A stretch of 64,000 nt of DNA from Enoplosus armatus (lineage: Eukaryota; Chordata; Actinopteri; Centrarchiformes; Enoplosidae): assembly GCF_043641665.1 (NCBI RefSeq), contig NC_092190.1, positions 5,393,048 through 5,457,047 of the forward strand, read 5' to 3'. Made by a program: the position numbers and the translations under genes. Below the pieces are notes generated by a model that ran no database searches, had not been told where the DNA came from, and worked only from the letters and a program-made list of their open reading frames with translations. Shown here piece by piece: positions 57,801 to 64,000 of the stretch (positions are counted from its first letter, which is position 1; every line of letters starts with the position of its first letter).

Positions 57801-60800
57801 AGGTTCTGAGCATTCTGCTTGGCCGTCTCATACACTGGGGTGTCCGTCACCACCGAATATTCCTTGAAAGCCTCAACACCTTTGGATCTGTACTTGTTCT
57901 GGTGTAAAAACACAAGGACATGGCAATCAGTACCACCTGTGATTAAACACTAGGTAGTATGAAAAGTCTATGGAGGATTTACAGGAAGGGAAGATAACGA
58001 AAGTTTGAAATGCGCCAAAGAACTAACTGAAACTGAAAGTTGTAAGATCAGGCGTGCTAACCTCACTCTGAAGATCTCCAGCATGTTTGACACGGAGGAT
58101 CTCTGGTGTGTCCCAGGCATAGCAGCCGATACCCCTCAGCCAGTTCAGGTCATCCTTGTAGAAGATCTGGGGAGAGCACACAACAAAAGACACAAGTTAA
58201 GTGACTTTGGCAGATGTGCTTGTACTGCAATTGGTTGAAACCTGGCCCTTTTTCATACAGTATATGGATTAAAAACATATATATTGAGGCTCCAAAATCG
58301 TTTTCACTTTCTTTCCTTTTGTTCCTACTATTATTGATTAAAATAAAAGAGAAATTCTTTATTATTCACAACACTCCATAAGGTTTCCTTGAATTTCCAC
58401 TCACGTCACTGAGCTGCTCGTTGACTTTGCGTGCTTGGACGTACACCTGCATGTCAGGGAGGCACATCCACTGATGCAGATACTTGCGGTAGTTGATGCC
58501 GCTGACGGTGGACTGGGTGTTGCGGGCAGACAGGATCTCCAGCATGTCTGGTGGGATATGGTTCTTGGCCTTGGTCTTCTCATAGTCCTCCTTGTACAGA
58601 CGCTTTAAAGATGCATAACAGATGGTTCTTTCAATTCTCGCATCATGTATGCACAAAAAGCTACACAGTTGCACACATTTAGCTGCTTGTTTGTTAAAAC
58701 CGAGCTAATTTTACTTTACAGCTCCTGTATTCCTCATTAAAAGTAATGCAGACATGTGGAAGATGAAATGGCACAACAGATTTAACTTACATCTAGGATC
58801 AACTTTCCAGCTTTGACGCAGCGAGCGGTGGCAGGATCGTCCTCAAGTGACTTAGGCAGACTGTAGAGGGATTTGAACTTCTCATAATCCTCCTTGTACT
58901 TCACCTAAAGGGGCAAGAGGATTCATAATGTCTCTTAAAGGTCATAAACTCAAAATCATATGTGAAAAACATCCCAGCACAGTATTAACATGGAATGAAA
59001 TGAACAGAACTCAAAGTTGAACTCACGCCGCTGAGGATGATCTTTTGTTGTTTGGCGTGTTGCAGGGCATGTGAGTCATGTGGAATCTGGTAGCTCTTGG
59101 CTTTGACTTTGTCCCAGGCAGCAGAGTAGTTTTTCTATCGACAGAAAAGCCAGAACATTATCAACATGTTACGTGTGAGCATGCTGTTTACAAAGCTGAT
59201 ATCTTTAATCTTCTCACAGACTGAAAGAGAGATATGTTTATCTTCACTTACATTGCTGAAGAAGTGCTTGAAGTTGTGGCACCTGGCATAGTCGTAGGTA
59301 TCCAGAATGGTGGTATACTGGTGCTTCTCCTTATGATAAGCCTCCCTGTAGTTGAGCTGTAAATGACATTTGTTTAATTAATGCACTCAATGAGGCATTT
59401 TAAACTCAAACACACTATATCTGAACAGCTATATGTCCAGCTCACTCACCTCACTGGCCCAGGTGTGACCCAGGACAGCAGTCACATAAGCTGGGGTGTC
59501 TGTCACAATGGAGTAATTGTTGAATTCTTTCTTGGCCTCATCTCTGTATTTAAGCTATAAGGGAAGATATTACATTGGTTAATTATCACAGTTCCACAAA
59601 CAAAAAGAATTCAATGATTTTATAAATGCCAGTATGGTCTTATGTCTTCAATAACGAGACATTATGAATAACACTTCTAAAGGTTTCCTGTGATCTTCCA
59701 TGTTGTTACTCACGTCACTCTGCAGCTCGTAGGACTTCTTGGCACGAACGATCTCTGGTGTGTCCCAGACATAGCAACCAATACCCTTCATCCAGTTCAG
59801 GTCATCCTTGTAGAACACCTATCAAATGACAGCCGCAAAAAATTATATTTTCAGAAAAGGAGAGATCATCTGGATTTTTGTACAATATCTTGATTACGAA
59901 TAGTAAAATATAGTATATACTGTCTATCAAATTAAGGTACAATGAACTTTTGTTTTGGGATTTAGTTGCTTGTTAATAAAATTGGAGTAACAAAAACAAT
60001 TTTCACTTCATGACATCAGCTCCAAGACTTCAAGATAACTGCTCTTACAATAGATAAAATAAGAAAATAAAATGAGAGAGCTTTTATCAGATAACAAGTA
60101 ATGACATTTCAATTTCAAAACAGTTGATGCAACTTTAATTTGTCCAATCGTCTGCCACAGGATGTTCCACAATAATCAAGTACAAGCAGCAGATGTGCAC
60201 TGAAGAAGGACCTACATCACTGAGAATCTCGTTGGTCTTGCGGGCACGAATGGCGTCCTCCTGTTCGGGATGGCAAGTCCACTGGTGCAGGTAGGTACGG
60301 TAGATGACGTTGCTCAGCATGTCCTGGCACCGCTTAGCTACCTGGTTAGCGATGATGTCAGGTGGGATGTGGGTCTTGATCTTGGTTTGATGGTAGTCCT
60401 TCTGGTAGACCCTCTGTGAAGACATGCATACCATGGAAAGTTATTGACATTGCCATTAACAATGTGAAACAAATAAACCTAAAAATAAATCTTATATGGA
60501 TTATGACAAATTTAAATCCTAATCTCTAGTCATGAAAGAAATTAAAATGCTTAAAAATGCTAAAATATAAATAAATCATTAAATAATCAGGTACAAAATT
60601 GTTAAAAATGAGCTCCACCTCAGCAGTGAAATGTGAAATGTGCTTTTACACTGATGAGTAATAATAATCCAATGATATAATATATACTAGTATAACAGTC
60701 ACATTTAGTATAACACCATTTTCAGCGTTGAGTACTTTTACCTACAGTACATTTTCTTGATTATACTGAAACACTTTTACTTAAGTAACATTTTCAATGC

Positions 60801-63800
60801 AGGACTTTTACTTGCAATGGAGTATTTCTAAAGTGTGGTATTAGTACTTTTACTTGAATAAAGGATCTGAATACTTCCTCTCCCATTGGCCTTGTAAAAG
60901 TATTAAGATGCCTTGATATGTATGGACTAAATGTACAAACTATTATCAGTATCTCACCAGTGCCTTGTTCTTCTCCTGCTCTCCACAGCGCATCACCTCA
61001 GGGAAGTCCACCAGGGTACCTGCCATGTAGTGACCCTTGCCCTTCTCATGGGCAACCTTGTACTTGACCTAGTAGGATCCAGAATGATAAAAGTCTCAAA
61101 TTTGTTTCCATACTGTAAGACGAGAGCATGATTCCATGTGCTTTTGCCTTATCAGCACCGACTACTATAAATACGCGTAAGACACTCACCTCACTAGCGA
61201 TCTCCCTGCCCTTCTTGCCGGTGAGAAGTGGGATGTATTCATGGTTCAGCTGGTAGCCTGTGGCCTTGGACGCGTCCCAATTCAGTTTGTACTGTTTCTG
61301 TAATCACACAAAGAAGGCAAAGAGTTGAAGAAAAGGCTGATACAATATGTGATATGCAATCAACAAATATCATAAATTAATGAAGAAATGAATGAATTAG
61401 AAATTGTAATATTCTACATTACCTCACTGATGTTCTTAGACACCTCCCTGCTATGGGCCAGTTGAGGAGTGTCCTCTGAACCAATGTAATGGCCTTTTTC
61501 TGCATTGAAAGTCTCTTTGTACTTCAGCTATAGCAGGAAGAAAACAGAGTTTAGTTGATTATTAATATGCTGATTGAAATGTAGCAGTTTAAATGTTAGA
61601 TTTTTACATACATCACTGAGGTTGGCAGCATTTATCTTGGCCAAGACAATCTCAGGGCGGTCCACAATCAGGGTGAATTTTCCGAAGCCTTCTTTGGCAT
61701 CCTTCTTGTAGATTCTCTGCAAGTAAAATTACAGCACCACGGTGAGGCACAATTCACTGACACACAAGTGGGCAAAATGGGCAAGTCAAAAGACTGAATG
61801 TAATATAGTGAACATACCTCATTGAGAATCTCCTGGGCCTTCCTGACCTTGACATGGTCAACAGAGTCAGCTGCCACCCAACCGCAGCCACGAATCCATT
61901 CCATATCAGTCTTATATATATACTGAAGACAGAAACCAAGATACATATTAGGAAGTTCAGATAGAAGTTCTGTCAATATATTGTCTGAATATGATACATA
62001 AGTCCTAGGTTGGTGTGATTACCACTCACATCGCTTTGAAGATCATAGGCTTTGCGAGCCTGGATGACATCACTGGAGTCTGGCATACAGGTCCACTGAT
62101 GCAGGCGGGTTCTGTAAAGGTCATCGTTGACTTGCTTCTGGCATTTCTTGGCCAGTTCAAACTGCAGCATGTCCACTGGAAGGTTGAACTTGGTCTTGGA
62201 CTGGTTGAAGTCCTTCTTGTACAGGGCATCACTGGCAATCTTGGCTGAGTTCAGAGCCAGCATGATCAGAGGGTCGTCATGGACGCTGAGGGCTCCAATG
62301 TGGTGGCCGACCTGCTTACGGTATCCTTCAAGGTACTTATGCTGCAGGACAGACAGAAATCATTACCTCCATATTGCCATGCTCTCAGTTAAATTAATAA
62401 CTAAAATAAATGTTCTTATCATGAAAGGAACAGATGCAACTTCCCACTACTCACTTGACTCTGCACTTTAGACGTTGCAATGCACTGCTTGATTGGTACA
62501 GCATCTCCAGGCATGAAGTAGCCCGTGGCTTTGACCTGATCCCAAGCTTTGGTGTACAGTTTCTGCAAGAGATTGGAATACTTATTATAGACTTATGTTG
62601 ATGTATTGTTTGTTAAGCTGATAATAACAGAGCATAAAATTGGTGCAATTGGTGAAATATGTAGCAAATACCTCCCATGAGGAGTCATCTTACCGGGTGA
62701 ACGTTCTTAGCCACCTCTCTGGCTGTGGCAAGACTTGGAGTGTCCACCAGTGTGTACTTGGTCTTTTCCTGGTGCCAGGCCTCACGATATTTGGCCTGAG
62801 CAGAGTGAGAAATCAAAATGAAGTTATCAAAAAAGCCTCAAAACTGCCATTGCTGGTAGTTTAAATGAAGAGAGGACTCAAAGATATCCAAACAGCCTCT
62901 GAAGAGCAGAGAGTCCTCCTCACCTCATTGAGGACCTCAGCAGCATTCTTGGCACAGACCAAGTCGACTCTGTCAGTTGGAACTATGAATTTCTGCTCAT
63001 CCAACTTGACACGGTAGCCTCTCTATAAAATAGCAAGAAAAACATTTAAGATACACATTCAATTTGTTTGAAATGTTTAATTACAGTTTATATAAATATC
63101 TGATAAAAAGTCAAATTGTAATCACACTTACATCAGCCAGGGCCTTCTGTGCATTCTTCACCTTTATAACATCAACACTCTCATGTGGCATCCATCCACA
63201 TCCGCGTAACCACTCCAAATCAGCTTTGTACACAGCCTGAGGAAACAAAACAGGCAGATTTGTTTATGTGTTTCTGTGAGACTAAAAATGTATACAGACA
63301 ATAATCACAATGTGAGTATACAGTACACATATCATCAAAATATCCACGAATGCTATCCACGAGCACTACTATAAACCTACATCGCTCTGCAGATCGTAGG
63401 CCTTTCTGGCTTGGACTACATCAGTGGAGTCTGGCAGACAAGTCCACTGATGCAAATAAGTTCTATAGTTGAAGTCATTGACTTGGATCTGGCATTTTTT
63501 GGCAAGCTCAAGTGTCAGCATGTCCACTGGCAGGTTGAACTTGGTCTTGGACTTGTTGAAGTCCTTCTTGTACAGGGCATCACTGGCAATCTTTGCTGAG
63601 TTCAGAGCCAGCATGATCAGAGGGTCGTCTTCCACGCAGCGAGCCCCAATGTGGTGGCCGACCTGCTTACGGTACCCAGTCTTGTATTTGTACTGTGTAG
63701 AGAGAAAGGGTGAAGTGATAATTAACAGAATACTGTATGCCCCTTTGTACTTGTAGAAAGGTTGATAAAAAATCAGAAGGCATAATCTGTTGTATTTAAA

Positions 63801-63931
63801 CCTCATCCATATTTTTTTCTTACGTCACTAATGATATCTCTGGAAGCTCTAGCCTTCAGCACAGAGATAGCATCCTCCTTGATATGGTAGCCTTTGGCCT
63901 TCTGGTCATCCCATGCCTTTGTGTACAGTTT
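33651..63931 (-). CDS. neb: Nebulin, C-terminal part, 5' partial
   Basis: Seventy-one coding exons, labelled N1-N71 from the 3' end. N1 holds the stop and SH3 domain, N2-N4 a Ser-rich linker, and N5-N71 nebulin modules (72 in N6-N71, plus about two in N5). Modules are mostly 34-38 residues and follow SDxxYK with a central TPxx. Nearly all introns among module exons are phase 0 and fall between the S-D/E/N and the xxYK of the actin-binding motif. WLKGIG-like tropomyosin-site modules recur every seventh module from N38 upward. Nebulin lies along skeletal-muscle thin filaments, with its C-terminus in the Z-disc. The C-terminal exons closely follow human NEB ([35 protein letters not shown]). Nebulette is excluded by module number. 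The gene continues beyond 64000. Exon coordinates are given in the block entries that follow. Confidence 0.97.
34285..35143 (-). CDS. neb: neb N2-N4: Ser-rich linker exons
   Basis: Exons 35051-35143 (N4), 34534-34674 (N3) and 34285-34388 (N2), joined in phase 1, phase 1, then phase 0 into N1. N4 carries [14 protein letters not shown] and [11 protein letters not shown]3 has [17 protein letters not shown], and N2 has [16 protein letters not shown]. This is the serine-rich region between the last module and the SH3 domain, a known phosphorylated linker in mammals. The N2 donor is GTTAGT. The segment lacks module motifs, so it is not actin-binding repeat sequence. Confidence 0.92.
35443..35928 (-). 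CDS. neb: neb N5-N6: last nebulin modules
   Basis: N6 is 35821-35928 (36 aa, [10 protein letters not shown] start, [12 protein letters not shown]) and N5 is 35443-35629 (187 nt, phase 0 to phase 1). N5 fuses a full module ([28 protein letters not shown]) with a partial one ([17 protein letters not shown]). Together they join the repeat array to the linker. They match the end of the human NEB module array closely, so the C-terminal frame is secure. Confidence 0.93.
36394..40779 (-). CDS. neb: neb N7-N13: ladder of 31-residue Z-disc modules
   Basis: Seven exons of exactly 93 nt: 36394-36486, 37215-37307, 37701-37793, 38146-38238, 39251-39343, 39714-39806 and 40687-40779. They alternate between type A (N7, N9, N11, N13: [10 protein letters not shown] then NIS) and type B (N8, N10, N12: LPEVKRV then TQK and IS). 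N9 and N11 encode the same 31 residues, as do N10 and N12, with only synonymous changes seen. All are phase 0, so any subset can be skipped or included in frame. In mammals, equivalent 31-residue exons near the C-terminus are alternatively spliced and vary Z-disc nebulin length. That this holds here is inference. Confidence 0.9.
37095..37121. repeat. G-rich tract in neb intron
   Basis: GGGGGG, GGGG, GGGGG and GGGGG runs separated by single A or AA bases on the plus strand (C-rich in the neb transcript). It meets the simple pattern of four G runs for a quadruplex, on the non-transcript strand. Confidence 0.7.
38575..38930 (-). mobile_element. Tc1-like transposon fragment, copy 1
   Basis: Inverted termini read CCAAAAGTATGTGGACA on the left and TGTCCACATACATTTGG on the right. 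Between them, the minus strand encodes a piece of a Tc1-like transposase C-terminus ([17 protein letters not shown], then VAEWEQIP), the segment around the last acidic catalytic region. Only about 70 codons remain and most of the gene is missing, so it is a dead, internally deleted copy. It lies in the intron between N10 and N11. Confidence 0.75.
40134..40440 (-). mobile_element. Tc1-like transposon fragment, copy 2
   Basis: This occupies the same relative position as copy 1 in the second duplication unit, between N12 and N13. The termini (GCCAAACGTATGTGGACA and TGTCCACATACCTTTGG) and the interior are recognisable but shorter by about 50 bp and clearly more diverged than the flanking intron. 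The transposase reading frame is broken. Confidence 0.7.
41217..46784 (-). CDS. neb: neb N14-N23: single-module exons
   Basis: Exons: 41217-41321, 41696-41800, 41927-42031, 42164-42277, 43087-43197, 43953-44063, 44946-45050, 45635-45739, 46370-46474 and 46671-46784. Each codes one module of 35-38 residues and all are phase 0. N17, N18 and N19 form a similar trio: each starts with a basic pair and Y-K/R, has a GKG/GKN turn, and contains A-R/H-N/H-A-T near the end. They probably arose by local exon duplication. The N17 donor is the weak GTCTGA. N22 has TDMAES in place of the usual DTP core. This is the end of the array without WLKGIG spacing, corresponding to the C-terminal single-repeat region. 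Confidence 0.9.
43571..43590. repeat. (TGCA)5 microsatellite
   Basis: Five perfect TGCA units in the neb intron between N18 and N19. It is self-complementary and could form a small cruciform. Confidence 0.9.
46785..48295 (-). other. neb: Long neb intron between N23 and N24
   Basis: About 1.5 kb, long for this gene. I searched for the usual signature of a nebulin exon (TACAAG-type start after a YAG, DTP or DRP core) and found none. It holds the perfect hairpin at 48096-48132. Confidence 0.7.
48096..48132. repeat. Perfect 15-bp hairpin in neb intron
   Basis: TATAAAGGATTTGAT at 48096-48110 is repeated exactly as its reverse complement at 48118-48132, with a 7-base spacer. It lies about 165 bp below N24, in the intron that separates N24 from N23. 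AT-rich; no family recognised. Confidence 0.8.
48296..53817 (-). CDS. neb: neb N24-N37: single-module exons, super-repeat edge
   Basis: Exons: 48296-48385, 48907-49011, 49424-49525, 49694-49804, 49907-50017, 50138-50242, 50368-50472, 50573-50677, 50775-50879, 50991-51098, 51233-51334, 52574-52678, 53220-53321 and 53713-53817. All are phase 0 and code one module each. N24 is the odd one, with 30 residues that begin VEAK rather than xxYK. N31 has [11 protein letters not shown] and lies seven modules from the WLKGIGC module N38, so it may be a decayed tropomyosin-site module. N35 stands alone between introns of 1.2 and 0.5 kb. This block appears to be where regular super-repeats give way to the C-terminal array. 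Confidence 0.9.
51335..52573 (-). other. neb: Long neb intron between N34 and N35
   Basis: About 1.2 kb without any recognisable module exon on the minus strand. No repeat stands out apart from AT-rich stretches. Confidence 0.65.
54015..55890 (-). CDS. neb: neb N38-N44: super-repeat of seven single exons
   Basis: Exons: 54015-54119, 54257-54361, 54486-54590, 54961-55065, 55332-55436, 55532-55636 and 55786-55890. Each is 105 nt and 35 residues. N38 contains [15 protein letters not shown], the tropomyosin-site module of this super-repeat. N43 fits the 35-residue length only if its donor is GCAAGT, not GT. Other donors are GTGAGT-like, GTAAGT-like or GTCAGC. All introns are phase 0 and split the SDxxYK motif. 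Block limits follow module spacing and are a convention. Confidence 0.92.
56011..57898 (-). CDS. neb: neb N45-N51: super-repeat of seven single exons
   Basis: Exons: 56011-56109, 56201-56305, 56425-56529, 56657-56764, 56867-56974, 57568-57675 and 57794-57898. N45 (33 residues) holds [15 protein letters not shown], seven modules from the previous such motif. N46 contains a slightly unusual core (PMTPQL) and has a GTTTGA donor. N48-N50 are 36-residue modules. The intron between N49 and N50 is about 590 bp, long for this region, and shows no hidden exon. Confidence 0.92.
58062..59554 (-). CDS. neb: neb N52-N57: super-repeat of six exons
   Basis: Exons: 58062-58166, 58405-58602, 58791-58904, 59027-59134, 59252-59356 and 59450-59554. 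N52 has [16 protein letters not shown]53 is 198 nt and codes two modules joined without an intron ([18 protein letters not shown], then [10 protein letters not shown] and [12 protein letters not shown]). Six exons therefore supply seven modules. N54 is a 38-residue module ([17 protein letters not shown]) that corresponds to the first third of the triple exons further upstream. Confidence 0.93.
59714..61716 (-). CDS. neb: neb N58-N63: super-repeat of six exons
   Basis: Exons: 59714-59818, 60216-60413, 60958-61068, 61190-61297, 61423-61527 and 61612-61716. N58 has [16 protein letters not shown]59 (198 nt) codes two modules and repeats the YLHQWTC motif. This super-repeat has the same exon plan as N52-N57, showing they descend from one duplicated block. 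The intron between N59 and N60 (about 545 bp) contains a partial hAT-like repeat. Confidence 0.93.
60595..60892 (+). mobile_element. Partial hAT-like repeat in neb intron
   Basis: The run from GAGCTCCACCTCAGCAG through TTTTACTTGCAATGGAGTAT to CTTCCTCTCCCATTGG matches the right half of the element at 31949-32622, without the inner MITE. Truncated at the left, no coding sequence, in the N59/N60 intron and antisense to neb. Confidence 0.6.
61818..63022 (-). CDS. neb: neb N64-N68: super-repeat of five exons
   Basis: Exons: 61818-61922, 62030-62341, 62455-62562, 62694-62795 and 62924-63022. N64 has [14 protein letters not shown]65 is 312 nt and codes three modules with no intron between them ([42 protein letters not shown]). 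N66-N68 are single modules of 36, 34 and 33 residues. Five exons thus give seven modules, one fewer than the neighbouring blocks downstream. Confidence 0.94.
63132..63931 (-). CDS. neb: neb N69-N71: partial super-repeat at window edge
   Basis: Exons: 63132-63236, 63381-63692 and 63824-63931. N69 has [14 protein letters not shown]70 is a second 312-nt triple-module exon; I count 88 of 104 residues identical to N65. N71 ([17 protein letters not shown]) matches N66. The remaining exons of this super-repeat lie past 64000. Confidence 0.94.
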
Positions 63932-64000
63932 CTGCACAGAACAACAAGTATGATTAAAAAGACTGTAAGACATAGTGTCAGCACATCAAAATCACAGTAA

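Noticed and set aside
33651..63931. Regular spacing of similar short units as a CRISPR-like array
   Set aside because: The units are nebulin exons with introns of varied length and sequence, not identical repeats with spacers.

Overview
This is vertebrate nuclear DNA. Genes are split by GT-AG introns, coding exons are short, and the non-coding DNA holds (CA)n/(TG)n microsatellites and small DNA transposons of types common in ray-finned fishes. Compact introns, many near 100 bp in the nebulin gene, together with those repeats suggest a teleost, probably a percomorph. That is inference; there is no direct species marker.

Four genes are visible. (1) 527-4314, plus strand: the 3' part of a neuromedin S precursor gene (nms). 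It encodes the FLFHYSK-type related peptide, but I find no FRPRNG neuromedin core. (2) 5247-8465, minus strand: complete phosducin-like 3 (pdcl3), 6 exons, 238 aa. (3) 11316-30034, plus strand: a complete TBC-domain Rab GTPase-activating protein, 20 exons, 1140 aa, best read as tbc1d8 (tbc1d8b is the close alternative). (4) 33651-63931 and beyond, minus strand: the 3' part of nebulin (neb), 71 coding exons in the window, from the C-terminal SH3 domain back through at least 72 nebulin modules. It runs off the right edge.

Layout: nms and pdcl3 converge tail to tail, with their poly(A) signals about 390 bp apart. pdcl3 and tbc1d8 are head to head across about 2.85 kb. tbc1d8 and neb converge across about 3.6 kb that holds 3' UTR sequence and a nested pair of small DNA transposons. 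The nms-pdcl3-tbc1d8 grouping matches the human 2q11 neighbourhood as I remember it; neb is next door here but far away on human chromosome 2.

The genes do not form one pathway. nms is a secreted neuropeptide precursor, pdcl3 a co-chaperone for CCT-assisted folding, tbc1d8 a Rab regulator of membrane traffic, and neb a giant thin-filament protein of skeletal muscle.

The most unusual structures are in neb. Near its 3' end is a ladder of alternating 31-residue modules in which one exon pair was recently duplicated in tandem with its introns and a transposon fragment. Exons per seven-module super-repeat change stepwise from seven to six to five toward the 5' side, and one intron appears to use a GC donor. 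In tbc1d8, a (TG)20 tract lies directly against the 3' splice site of an in-frame exon. I saw no CRISPR array, RNA gene, viral gene, toxin gene or bacterial-type system.
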